From NCBI GenBank assembly GCA_905250075.1, contig CAJNOP010000018.1, positions 1,721,397 to 1,785,396 on the forward strand: DNA of 64,000 nucleotides, given 5' to 3'. Positions 1 to 14,964 of the stretch are shown here, in pieces. A program made the position numbers and the translations under genes. Position 1 is the first letter of the stretch. Each line of letters begins with the position of its first letter. The DNA comes from Rotaria sp. Silwood1 (Eukaryota; Rotifera; Eurotatoria; Philodinida; Philodinidae). The notes under the pieces were generated by a model that worked only from the letters and a program-made list of their open reading frames with translations, had not been told where the DNA came from and did no database searches.

Positions 1-33
1 TGGATGATAAAATAATTCTATGAATCTATTTAG

Positions 34-3000
34 AAATCAGCAACACCAAGTAATAAAAGTGCAAAAGCCAAAAAGAAGAAAGAAGAAGAAGAACGAAAGA
101 AAAAAGAAGAAGGTAATGATTTATTATCATCATATGGAATTGTTTTTCGAACTTATCAGATAAGAAAATTTTTTATCATTTATTTTTGATTAAAGAAAAA
201 CCAATATGTATGTATTCTATTAGTCATATGAAGAAATATTTAGATTATAAAATGACATAGATGAATGAAGTTCTTTTGCATTTCATAGGCAATTTAACTT
301 TTCCGAAAGTCATATATCATTCTCGAAACAAAAACAATACAATTCTAAATGGTATTTTGATGCATCGGAAATTTCCCTTCTTTTTTTTTCCGTATGCAGA
401 CTACTATCAAAAGTTCAGAAAAAGGGAATAAATTGTTTTTGATAAGATAAGACATTACTGAGATTCATATGAATTACAATTACGCTTTTATTATGACTTT
501 ACAAATAGTTTTGAAAAGAAAAGAAAAAGTCGAAATTTGAGATTTTTTGCTCGAGATTGTGTATAAATTAAAATAGATACTAAATCATAAGTCGTAGAAA
601 CCTCATTTTTATTTCTAACAATAACGAATAAAAATAGCCGCAATTTCTAAGTATTGATTTCCACCAGGATTTCAATGATCATATCTAATAGTTAGCTTAA
701 CCTGACTCTAATCGAAAAACTCCAATTATTGAATTCTTACCTTCAAGCTTCTGCTCTTGTTCAAAATTTTTCCTACGGATTCAGTTATATATCACTAACT
801 TGAATACGAAATGATCTTTATTAAAAAATTGTTCTAGATATGTTTCTTGAAAACAATGGCAGTTCCATTAATTACTTTAAGGTTTTCTCCCTAGACAAAA
901 TTTTCTTTTCAAGAATATAAAGCAAAAATATAATGAATTATCTTGAACGACTTCAACATATCATAACAAGTCAATATATAACTTTCATATCATATAATAG
1001 ACAAAAAAGTTTTAGAAAATAATAAATGAGAAATTTCTTATCGATAAAAAGTGTTAAATTAGTTTTCATTCTATCATCAAGTAATATTTTTTGCTTATAT
1101 GTTTTCATTTTGATGAAATCTAAAATTGATAGTTTATATCCTAGAATTTTAGCTGTCGAGGTACCTATTAAATAACATCAAATTTGGAAAAGTTTGACAA
1201 TTATTTTTAGAAATAGTTTTTCAATGTTTTATTAGTTAGAGTACAAAAAAGTGCTGCTTGGGGAAAATTTGACAAACTAAGTTTATCGATAGAAAAAAAA
1301 GATTAATCGTTCAGTTAATATTTATAAATCTGCTCTTCATCTTGATCTATCATGTACTACAAAAGATCAAAGTGTTTTTCACTTCTAATTTTGTAAAGTA
1401 TAGCACATGTTATGAACATAGATTACTGAATATATATTAATTGATAACAGATGTGTTCATTCGTTTTTCATCTTTTTAAATGAACTCGTTAGAATCATAA
1501 GTTTGTGTTCTTCCTAAATATGCCATTCAAATTTTTTGTAGAAATTATGATTCGATCTTTTAAATGCTTGTAAAATAAGTTTAGACGAATTTTAGCATGC
1601 TAAAATTTATTCAATGTAGAAAAAGAAATGAACGAGAAGAAACATTTCTCAATACAACGGGATATTAATGATTAGATACCTTTAGGATATTTGTTCACAG
1701 CGAATGTTTTGATAAGAAACTCTGCTAGTCTATATAATTTTCTCGATTTATATGAAAAATATACTTGCAAAGAAAGCTCAGACAAGAAACCATCAATTTT
1801 CTTTGTTCAAACTTAATTTTCATGCCGCGAAAAGGTTAGTTTATAACTTTTAAACCATAAGTTCTACAAAAATTTTCAATCCATATTCACAAAGAAAACA
1901 AAATTTTGATTCTAATTCAATCTTTTCAAATATTTACAGACTCATTAAACAGACTAAAAACTGAAGGAACACTTTTTTTGTAAAATTTTCATGTTAACTT
2001 TACCTGTATTTCTGTAATAAATAATCCATAAAAGCCTAAAAATCTAACAACAAATAGATGTGCACATCTACTGCATATATTATGAATCTAAGCTTCCATC
2101 GGTATGAATACATTGGAGAAAAAAAAAATGTATATATATATGGCTTAAGGCAATCAAAATTTTTTTCTGTTAGAATCTTACATAGAAAAAAAAGAAGAAG
2201 AAAAAACAGAAGTAGAAAAGAAAAAGAGAAGCAAGCCAACTTGCTTGGTTTAATACTGACAGCGGTGGGATTCGAACCCACGCCTTTTACGACTGGTGCC
2301 TAAAACCAGCGCCTTAGACCACTCGGCCACACTGCCAATATGAATTCATAATTGATTTTCATGTCATAGAGGAAGCTCAACAACGTGCTGAAATTGCTGA
2401 AAAAGAACGTCTGGAAAATGAAAAACGACTTGCTCAAGAAAAATCAAATATAGCTAAAGAAGTATTATAATTCGATATGTTTTCCTTTTTTTTGTTTTTT
2501 GAATAATAATAAATAATTAAGATCACTGAATTACGACGTCGAGAATTAAGTGAATTTTATGAATTTATTCAACCACGACAACATGATGCAAATGAAGTAC
2601 GATATAAACAACGAGAAGAATATAAAGTAAAATTAATTTTATAAAAAGAAAAAAATTTGAACTAATTTTTTTTTTTTGTTATAGTGGAAACGTGTTATGC
2701 AATGTGATGGTACACCTGATCCAACAGTTTTACCTGAAATAAATTCATATATATCATTATGGCATGATGAACAACAACGAATTGATGTTGAATATACAAT
2801 GAAACAAACAAATCTTGTTTTATCTCTTATTAAAGAATTAAATTATGTTATTAATTCAATTCCAAATGGTTCATCAGAACTACAACGTATACCAATTTAT
2901 AAACAGGTTTATATGAAAATAAATAAATAATTTTCTTTTGAATTCCTTTTTTTCTAGACAATTCAAAAACTTGAAGATACATTACATTTAAAATGGTTTC

Positions 3001-6000
3001 ATACAGCTCATTTTATAATGCTTAAAGCAAGTGATTTACAAGATTTAGAAACAAATAATTTTCAATATACAGCTGAAAATGAAAATGTAACAATTTGTAT
3101 TTGGGGTAATCTTAGTCATAATCCAAGGTTTTTAATTTAACATGTTTTTTTTTTGTATATTCATTTAAATAATCTTTTTTTTTTTAATTTTCTGTAGAAT
3201 AAAAAATTATCAATTTGATAAATATCATTTTGGTTTTGATTTACCAAAACCATTATCATTAGCTAATATAGCTATAATTGGATTTTTTCTTAAATATGAT
3301 TATTATTCTGAACGTTCAGTATTATCAAAATGTCGTGTACAAATCAATGATTATACATATGGTATATTTTTATATAGTTGAAATTTAATTTTTTATATTT
3401 TGTTCCTTTTTCTATTAGATCCAATACCTGAACCATATGTTGATGAAACAGAAAAACAATCAACAGAAAATGAAGATTCAACTAAAGATCAATTTGATGC
3501 TTCATTACCACCGGAATTAAGAAAATTAATGGAAGAAACAAAACAACGTGAAGAAGCAGCTGCAGCTGCAGCAGCCGCAGCCGCTGCTGCTGAAGCTCAA
3601 GCTACTAAAGAAAATACAATGACTGATCGATCTACGACACAAATAACTTCAGATGAAATACAAAATGGAAAAAATTTAACTCAAACATCATTAGATAGAA
3701 CAAAATCAAATGATAAATTATTAAATGGTATAATAAAATTAATATCATTTAGGATTAAGATACATTTTTTTGAGAGTCAAGATTATATTCGATAATGGTG
3801 GTGCTATAATAGTTTTAAAAGAAAATCATACTTACGTCCGTTGTAGTGTCACCATGAATTATAGAAGAATAACAAAGGAAGTCTCTCCATTGATTAATTA
3901 CTTCTGAGTCGAGACAATGTGCATCTTTTAGAGTCTAATGAGTTATGAATACCCTGAAAAATGAGTTTGTTCTGTTAGTTTATCGCAGACGAGATACTGC
4001 ATGTTTTGAGTAGTTTTCAAATAGAAGCTACGTTCTTCAGGAATACCAGACAAATTAATTATTAAATTTCGACTTGAAATTTTACGCAGAGATAAGCATT
4101 AATTAGAATTGTAAAAATTTTAGATCCTTTCATTTGATCCTATCCTGAAATAAGAAATTTAAATTTATCAATGAGATATAACGGATACTCTTTAACGTAG
4201 TTGTATATTAAGATAAAAATAACGAAAATATCTTATATTTTTCATAACAAATGATTCTATTTAAGATCTATATCTGTACGAAATTTCAACAGTATCTTAG
4301 CAGCAATCAGTTAATACTAGGATCTCTCTTTTCATGATATTCATAACTCATCAGACTCTACAAGACGCAGATTGACCAAACTAAAAAGCAATTAATCAGT
4401 TAGAGAGCTTCTCTGATGAAACCCTTTTTTTATACTACCCAGTCAACAATGTTCACTGTTCGTTGATACTAGTGAAATAAAAAAAAAATTAGAAGATGCT
4501 CAGTCGCGTTGCCCATATCCGTAAAGGTAGAGAAAATCTCTCTAGTCATGTCTCTGTAGCAGCGATCATAGCTTTGTAATCAAGTCTGAAGTCCCTCCTG
4601 CTATCGTTTAATTACACTACTAGTTTATACAATAGTAATTGCGTTTCATCGAGCAGATTCTTTACATCCAAAGAATGTAGTTTTGATAAGCATTACCAGG
4701 ATGACTTTTATCATCTTTCAAAATCAGAAAAGGTATCATGAATAGACAGATTTGACACATAGTTATCATGTTCTCTGAATATTAATTTTAAGACTACAAT
4801 TGATGATATTCGTTTACTATTATTTCTATGTATCCTTTTTAAAATGTTTTCTTACAAATTGTAGTTTTTTATTCATTCTAAGACAAAAAATGCATTACAT
4901 GAAACATGTCCCAAATGATATAAAATAATGCACACGATCGTAGATTTTTTTTTCAATACACGAATCAATCAGCACATTATTTTCACAGAAAATCGAGTTT
5001 GTTTTTTTTTGAGACCGAAAAAAAACGTAATTATGCAAAGTCTAATCAAATTAAATGATTTTCTACTTAAGGTTAAGATCAATTTCATTTCAACGTGCAA
5101 GTATTAAGCACGAATATTTTCAATAATTATATTTATTTTTTAGCGACTGCTGATCAAATCTTAGAACAATTAGCTGATGAATCTGTTATTGATCTACGTT
5201 CGCATTGGCCTATATTACCATTACTTCAAATAAATCTTTATAATATTCCACCACAACCAAAAAAAGTACAAGAATGGACAATAGTGGAAGGTTAATTGAT
5301 ATGTTTTTGTTTTATAATTTTCTTTGTATAACTTTTTCTATTAATTTATAGTTGATAACAATAATGTTCTTATTCCTTATCCGTATCCATCGGATCCGAC
5401 GATTGCTGAACGATTTTATGAAGAATATTCTTCAAGTAATAAACATAAAACATCGGAAAACGAAACAGGAAAAGGCAAAACAGAAGAAAAAGTAAAAAAA
5501 CAAAAAACAAAAAATAATTATTTTATATTCAAAATCTTTTGTTTTTCAGACTGACGAAGGAATTGATCCATCAATAACACTTGATGCAACTATGATTGAA
5601 AATAATCCTGAAATACGAAAAATGTTCTTAGATGCTGCAGTTAAACAAGAATCAGCACTTGTACTTAAATATAAGTATGATACTACATTCACTTTAAAAA
5701 TAACAAAAAGAAAAAAAAAAGCACTTTAAACTTATTCGAATGTATAATGTGATTAATTTAAACGTCAAGATTTTCTTTCTTCTTACTCTAATTGATTTCA
5801 AATATCTTATTTCATTGAAATTTCAACAAGTGTATATAAGCTTTGAAAATTACTCATCGATAAATAAGATCAAAAAAAAAAACTTAAGTATCACTTGAAA
5901 ATGTATCTTTATCAATTATTCACTGCTTTTAGTTATCATTTAAAATTTTATTTCTCTTATACAAGATATATTTAATTCAAATATCTTTTCTATTTCTATA

Positions 6001-9000
6001 TGAATATTTTAAGTCATAGAATATGTTCTTTCCGGCAGATCTCTTTTTTTTTGTTAATGAAATAAATTTGTTTCCGTTTCAATAACTTCTCATCGTTTTC
6101 GGAAATCTTCACTCAAGAGATAAAAATAAACATATCATTCTTTTTAGAATTCCAAATGATGTATTTGTTACTGAAAAACCATTACTTGCTCGATGGATAC
6201 AAGATCGAAATCATTGGAGACAAGAAGGTTATGTTGATTATCAATATGCACCTGGTAAAAGAGGAAGAAAAAACAATGCATATTTTATGGAATAAAAGAA
6301 ACAAAAAGAAAATTTTTGTTTTTCATTTAGATACTCGAACAATTTCATTTAGAACATATGATTTTGGTACATATGCATTATTAAATGATCGTCATGCTCA
6401 TATGCCATTTCAATCATGGCGTATGAGACCCAAATCTACTAATCATTTACGTTTTACATTAAGTACTCCATCATTCGAAATAACATTTGAAGTTCAAGTA
6501 AGTTCTGCTGCATTCTACTCTGTGCATACAGGATTTAAATTTATATAAAGATCTTCTTTCTTTTGAAAAACAAAGCGGAAAAAAAATACAAAATAAAAAA
6601 AGAGGAAAATACACACACGCTCACACACACACACAAAAGAATATTATGATAAGAATGCAAAAGTAGAATAATTATGATTTTTGTTTTGTATTTAATGATA
6701 TTGAATGTGTTGAGGATGATTCATCGACACCATTTGTTAATAATGAACTAAGATCACATACAAATAAACCAAGATTATTCGTTTCAATTGCTTGATCACG
6801 TAATGTTTTATTTAATGTTTGAGCAGCTTTTGTTTGACGATTTGTAGTTGATACTATTGGAACATCTAATGTTTGAGATGATGATGTTACTAAATTAATA
6901 TTCGGTTCATATAATGTACTTTTATCACGTTTTGTTATTAATGGTTCAGTATTTGTTTCAACATTTTTAAATTCTGGAAGAGTTTTTGTAGTTATTGGTA
7001 ATGATGTACCTGTTGTTATTGATGATTCATCACTTTTTTGTGATGAAAATGTTATTTTTTTCACTGTTTGAATATTTACTTGAAGGCCAACATCACGTGT
7101 ACTGATATTAGTAGCACTTGTATGACTACGTGACTTATGTCTTCGATGATGATGTTGTTGTTGTTGTTGTTGACCAGTTGTGCCTAATGAACCGGTTGAA
7201 TTTGGTGATGGAGTAGGATCATGAATAAATAATTGTCTATTTGATTTTAAGTCTTGTGTTGGATCTATTGTAAGAAGAGTTTGAAAAGAACTATCGCGTT
7301 TTTCTTTTATTACATTTGATGATATTGGACTACGTGGTCGTTGATAATATGATGATGAATTCGTATCATCAATATATTGTAACTAGAGATAAGAAAATAT
7401 ATAGAATTAGATAAACCAAAAAAAAAAAAAAAGTATTATTTTATAATGAAATACGATATACTTGAAACGAAAAAAAAAATTTTTTTTTGTTTTCTTTTAA
7501 TAACTTACTCCTGGTGACATTCGTTTCATTTGTTGAATAGTATCTGGTGATGCTGATGGTGATAATGGTGTCTGATGATGTTGTACAACGGAATAAAGTG
7601 TAGTAGGATCTGGTTGTGGTATAATAATAGATTGATTTTCTAAATCAACAAATGAAGAAAATGTAGCCATTGTCCATGTTAATTGTGTTTGTGATGCACA
7701 AGATTTTTTTTCTTGTTCATAAGTTTTATTTGATACATTTGATACTGATTGTGGATAAAGTATATTATCATAAAGTGATTGAGTATTGGCATAAATTGGT
7801 TCTTGTTGTGTAGGAAATTGACTATATGCTGATTCAATACGACGTGGAGCTTTAATAGATGAATTTTCTAATGGTATTAATGGTATATGACATTCAGATA
7901 ATTTTCCATAAGCATTATTATTATCCGATGAAGTTTTCGACATGATTGAAATACTATGTGAAATCGGTATATTCGATGAATAAGGTCTTGGTAATACTAA
8001 ACGATTATTTAATGATGATAATTGATATGTTTCTATCTGACTACGACGATGATTTGATGAGAAATATGTTGATTGATTTAAACTTTTTTTATAATGATCT
8101 ATTGTTGGATGACATTGAATTGAATGAAGTGGTGGTGGAATGTAATCATCATGTTCTTCATAACGTAATTCTCGACGATGTGATTTATTATGTAAACGAT
8201 CAACAGAATGACTTAAATGTGTAGATTGCTTTTTTTGAATAGTATTTAATGTTGATGCTGTTGTTGTTGTTGTTGTTGGTATAGCAGCAATTGATGTACG
8301 AGTTCCACTAAAACGTGCTGAAGTAAAAAATGGATTTGAATATCGACGAGAATTATCACGATAAAGTATTGGATTTGAATTATTAACTTTATCGTTTGAT
8401 TGATGATGATGATGATGATGTGATGTTGTACGAGATAAATTTCCTTCTGGATTTTGTCCAATAGAAAAACTTGAATTAGTTGCTGATAATTTTTTCTAGA
8501 TGAAATAAATTAAAAATAAAATAATGAATATCAATCTTATAGTCAAATAAGAAGATGTGTTCATCAAAGAAACTATAAAAGGTTTCTTTTTAACTAGAAC
8601 TTAAGCGTATAAGAAGAAGAAGAAGAAGAAAAATTTTTTTATTTTATTCTCGACTCTTATTGTCATTATTATTACTTAATCAAAATTTTTTTAATATTAT
8701 TTGAAGAAATAATAATAGAACCTATTTACGAATATCGGTAATTTTTAAAATAAGTTACCGTGAATAAAACATTATGTTTTTCTTTTTATTTCTATCGTGT
8801 ACATCCTTGCTTACCTTTCTTTTTTTTTTTCGTCTGTTAAAATTGAAGAATAGAGTCGTATTCAGGTGTCAATTTTCATGTATGTGTAGGTAGGTATAGA
8901 AGATTTTCTTTTTGTTCTGCATATATAAAAATGTGAAAAAGAACGAAAAAAAAAACGAATTCGAAAAGATACACGGCCGATAAAAGACAAGTACAAGAAT

Positions 9001-12000
9001 AAAAAAAAAGCCCGAATTGCAACTTCTCTTTTGTGAGTGAGCCATTTTTTCTTTATCGTAATCACTATCTGGAGCATATAGAAAAGCTAAAAACAAAGCA
9101 TGTGGATCTATTTGTTCTAATAGATGACAATGGCAGCAATAGCAATGCAAATAACATCGATCTTTTCTTTTCTGCTATTCGTTGTTGCTCTTTTTCTTCT
9201 TCTTCTTCATCATCATCCTACTCCCATAAGATTCAAGATTGGAGTCTTAGCGTAGTCTATCGATAATCGATAACCTTTCCATGGACATACTTATATTCTA
9301 TCCCTTCGGCTAAAATATAAGATGAAAGTCTACCTGCTTATATGTATATCCACATTTTTATTCACTCAACTGAACAAGTAACAAATCTTAATCAGTGAGC
9401 AGTTAAGAACAAGACATTAACGGTCATAGATTGGCATGATGTATGTATATAACGATACTGGACAATGTTTGCTGCTGCTGTTTTAATGCATATCAATAAT
9501 ATATTTCTCTCTCGTTCTTATATAGGTACATATGTATATATATATACTCACTCTACTCTTTTCCTCGTCTCGTCTATCGATGTTGGTTTAGTTGATCTAA
9601 ATCATTTCTCGCGCGACACGACGCCAAGGTGTAGCGTCAAAAATTCTTCTCAGTTTACTCTCTTCTTTTTTTCTCTCCTGTCTCCCTCCCTCTTTCTCTG
9701 TCTCTCTCGTTTCACATGCAATATCGAAGACAAAGCGAAAGGGAGGGAATAAGCTCGTTGCTTGAAGCACATATAGACGCGCATTTTCGTATTTACTATT
9801 CATCGTCGCGCAATGATGGGTACGGGCATACATCGAGCGGTCGTTGCTTTTGATGTTAGTTGTACTAGTATTATTGTGGTATCTACTCTTTAATATGGTT
9901 GTTTGACTAGTCATGATGGGAACGAAGAATAAATCAAAAGAAATGATAAAACAACAACTAAGACATAAGAAGAACAAGAAAAAAAAATGACAATGTAATT
10001 AACACAATCTTATTTTAAATGTCTTTTGTTGATAAAACACGTACCTAAAAAAAGGAATGATGTTGTTACTCTGATTTTTAGTTGTTACCTACAGCTATCG
10101 AAAAATATGTATATACATATATATATCTATATGTTAACTCGAAGGTTATTTATACAATAGTCAGACGAGCTTCTTATAAGAAGAAAAACCGCAACAAAAA
10201 AAAAAAGAAGAAACATATAAAAAAAGGACAACTATGCCGACAACGATGACGACGTCATCATGTCTTCTCCTTCTCTTTCTTCGCATACGATTCTCTTTTC
10301 CTTGTCAACATAGTATTTTTGCAGCCATTACCGCTTTGGCAGCTTTCATCCGTCGTTTTTGCTGTCTTATTTCGATCGGTTTGTTTTGTCGCACAAGAGA
10401 GAACACATAGAACAGCTTTCGATTCTCTTCTTTTTCTCTTCTCGTATTTCTTAACAATATCAACATGTAATAGAATCACCATCGACCAGCAATTTCTTTC
10501 TTATTCAGTTACTATTCGATAAAAAAGAAAAATGCAAGCTATGCTTCATCATATTATAAAATTAGATAAGCAAATATAGCACGTGCATACATGCCTCAAT
10601 CTGATATGATAATAAAAGATGAAAGAGGAGAAAAAATGGTGAATAAAAAGGAAAAGAAAAATCAAACTTTTATGGTCGCCATTATTTGCGTTTTCTTTCT
10701 TTTTTTTTGTTACCGATTCGTTGAAGTATGTATATATACATTCGTTTTCTTTCTATGGTCAAGGCAAGTCAATAATTATCAATAACTGTCTGTCAAGCAA
10801 CATGGGATTATACTCATGTTATAAATTTGCGACCTTCAACTACACTTCAATTCAGCTTTTAATATTGAGTCAAAAAAAAAGAAAGAAAAAGGAAGAAAAA
10901 AATAAATTTTATTTCATTGTTTCAATAGATATTCCTCATTGATCTCTATGTCAGAAGCAAAATAGCACGTATCTATATCGATGTTGGATAACTGTTAGTA
11001 AACAAAAAAAAAAGAAAACTTATTTTATGCAGATATATATACGTATGTTTATCCATTTGTCTTTGCCATTCAAAAAGGAAAAGTAACCCGTCTGATTAAT
11101 ATAATCATGATAAGCACAAGTTCTGATAAACAATCCAAATCAGAAACATTCGTTATGATAAGAGAAAAAAAAATTGTATTTTTAACACAAAAATATGACA
11201 TATAAACGATAGGTTATTTGCCGATATGAGCATAATTATAAGGAAGCAAAAATATATGCAAGAAAAAACAAAAGTAAAAATAGTTTACATACTAAGCTTA
11301 AACAAGGACATAAATACGATGAAAAAGGAAAAGAGAAGATGAGCAGCATGCATTCTCGTAAATTATTGCCTACAACTCTAAGAGAATATTCTACTGTAAA
11401 CGATGTTATTGATAGTCAAAACTAAATCGATAATAAAAATGATATGTTATGATGATCGAACGAGAGAAGAAAAAAAAACGAGAAACAAATAATCAGATAA
11501 ATAGTGTTTTTCTTTTGATTCTTCTTTCTATTAATTTTTTTTTTTTATTCTTTGTCTCGTGAAAACCTCGTGTATATATTTTTTTTTTTAATATCACAAG
11601 TAGTATGATTAAAAATAGATTCAAGGTTAAGATGAAGAGAATAAAAAAAAAAAAGAAAAAAAGAAAGCAAAATAAGAAATTTTATTTCATACATACCTTT
11701 TCGTCTTGATCAAGACTGCCACGTTTCGATACGTCATTTTCGGATTTTGTTCGAGCACGTTTCTATTATTTCAAATACAAAAAAAAAGACATATATTATT
11801 ATGTTATTCTTTTACAAATCTAATTTTTTTTTCTCATTTTATTAAATATGCGTGTCTCTAGCGACCAACTATATTCTTATTTATATATATATATATAAGA
11901 CTTACTTTGACACGAAAGAGTTTCATTAGTAATTAAGAAACGATGAAGAGACGCTAGCAGCGTGACTATCGTTGTTTTAACAATACTATTTTTTTAGCAT

Positions 12001-14930
12001 AATAGTAACAATAACAACAAGTGAAATGGCAAAAAACAGTTATGAATGAAGCATTGGTTACAAGAAGACCAACAGAAGCGACTCATTATCATTCTACTAT
12101 TTAGCATAGTCAGGAGAGAAAAGACTGATTTCCTGTTTGTCTTCTTCTCTTTCGTTTCTTTCTTCTTCTTCTTCTTCTCTTTCTTACTCTCTCTCTCTCT
12201 CTTTTCACTTTTTTTAACATGCTTCACACGCACGCATTCATACAAAAACGCCTAACGAGCCATCACATTCTCACACATTCAACCTAACTGCTAAACTAAG
12301 AAAGAAACGAGCAAATAAGAAGAGAAAAACGAGCGTCATTCTGCGATGAAGAATAGTTAATAATTATATATATATATCTATGTATGTTGTTTCTCAGGAC
12401 ATACAAAAAAATGAACTACGACATACACATCGGTAAATTTCTTAAAAAAATAGCAATGCGCCTCCGTTCATTACCGTTTATATGGAGTAACACCCACACA
12501 TATGCTTACACACTTCGATGAAGAAAACTTTCCTTATTCTTATTATTCTTACACTAGGTAAAGAAAATGTTTGAATAAGCTTTACTTCCGATCAATATGA
12601 TCATATAGGAATAATATAATTGATTAAAAGTTAATTTTTTTTTGTCTTTCTTTCGTAAAAGAAATTTATAGTTTATACTATGATTTTATAATAAATTAAT
12701 TTGTCTGTTTTTGCGTAACAAATTCCTGCTGTCACACACGTACATAGAATATATATGCATATACTTCATAATTGTATATGTCTAAGTTCAAAATGAGATG
12801 ACGAACGAAAAGAATTCGAGCTGTTGCCCATATATAATGCACTTGACCGAAGTATATAAAATACGATTGAATCTGCATAAACCTATAGTTATCAGATGAA
12901 TCTTGAAGATATATTTGGTTACACAAGACAGTATACAACTATCTCTAATAGGATTTTGATTTGAACAAGAGCAATAACAATATCGTAAATTCTTATTATT
13001 GTTTTATTTTTTCTTGATGATGTAATCGAAGAAAGAAAAAAAATGAACTCTATCTATGTATATACATATTTAAGATTCTTAAAAGATACATAAATATTTA
13101 TCATAAGTATCTTAATGCACGTGTATAAGTTCATATTTATCAATAATCAATCGTGATTTCATTGTACTAGTATTCAATGAATCTGTCACGCAAATCTATA
13201 TTCTCAAAATATTCACTGATTTTCTTTTTTTTCGCATTGAAAGATATGCGTACGCGTGTCATTCACGAGTTAATCTGCATGTCAAAATGATCAATTTATA
13301 ACATATAAAAAAAAAATAAATGATAGAAGTTTATACTAACAAATGAGTAGATTAGAGTGATTGTTATTTTATTTTTTTTTCAAAACCTATGGAGAAGAAA
13401 ACAAAAGCTAATGATTTTTTTGATGCATTGACGTAATGAATAAATAGATTCTGATGAAAAACAAATGTATATGATGAAAGGTCAGATTAAACATGTGTAA
13501 TTCTATAATAATAACCAAAAGACTTTTTTTTTAATCATCCTTTTTTGATTTTTAAAGAATATATTATAAGCAGTAAAATAATTGCTAAGTTTTAAAAAAA
13601 GTTTACAGTATAGAATTTTAATAGAAAATTTTTTATTCTTATGAATTTTTTCAAGGTTTAAAATAAATAGAATTGTAAAATCAATCCAAAAATATTCGTT
13701 AAAGATGTACGATAAATCTACAAGAATTTACAAGAAATTCTTTATAATTACAGAAATAAATATAAAAGATATTTCATAAATAACGACCTAATTATTAAGA
13801 AGTAAAGTCCTTAAAAATTGGGTCATTAATTATGAAACACCCTTTAGGCATACTAAATTTGAATGTTGACATAACTTTCATCATTATCTCTTGAGGATTC
13901 GTTATAATTTATTACTGTTTTCCGGGATTTTCTCTCTTGTCATCAAATCATTAATTTCTTTTCATCTTTCTCATTACTTGTACGATTATCAAGAGTTTGC
14001 CAAAGGTTTTTGTCTTGAAAAAAAGAAAAAGAAATTCTAAAAAAAGACAATCGTGTGAAAACGAATTGAGAAAAAATCTCACGTAATTATATCATACATA
14101 CTCAAATATATGATATTGATTTACATTCTTTTTTTTTCTTTTTAATAATATTAATAATAGAATATTTCAAATGTCTTATAAAATGTTTATTGTTCACATT
14201 ACTATCAAACGAACTATTAGTATGTTTTCTTTGATAAGCAGATAATGTATTATCTAATACTCAAGAGTAGCATATTGTTTTTTTGTTATTTAATCTCTAT
14301 CGACACACAATGTTTGCGTGTGAAAAAATATTTTTTTTTCATAAGTTTTAGATATCTTTTATAGTATCCATCTATCTAAAATGATGGTTATGTCAACCAG
14401 TAAACTAATCTTTGTATTTCTTTTTTCATCATTCGGATATTCGTAATTAAAAAGAATATATTGAAAATAAAACATAAACAGCAACTTAATAGAATTGTTA
14501 ATTCTTTACTAATGCATTTAATGTGACACATGTTCGAACATTCTTTCTATCTATTATTTTTTTCAATTAATGAAGCCACAAAACAAAGAAATAAAAACAA
14601 TAATCTATAAAAAAAATGTACTACAAACAAAATTTTATTATTTTAAAATAACTTATAACATATTGATTTTTTAGTATTTTTCATTTTATAATTAAAGAAA
14701 ATATTATCTATATACGTTTATTAGAACAATAATCATCATTGAAGACGATCAATAACAAAAGAAAAACTGATCCATTAAATCAATGACCGTTAATCCTTGA
14801 TTTAACTTCTTTATTATTTTCACATGAATAATAACCTTATTTTAATATAATTTGATCAATTTTTTATCCTTCGATCTAAGTAAAAAATGAATTTGATTCA
14901 TATCATTGACCATCTATTGTCTATCACTTG

Positions 14931-14964
<34 letters not shown>

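Noticed and set aside
8862-9266. Several 70-95-codon ORFs in gene B's intron
   Set aside because: They consist of Phe/Lys/Ser homopolymer readings with no splice support or recognisable motif.
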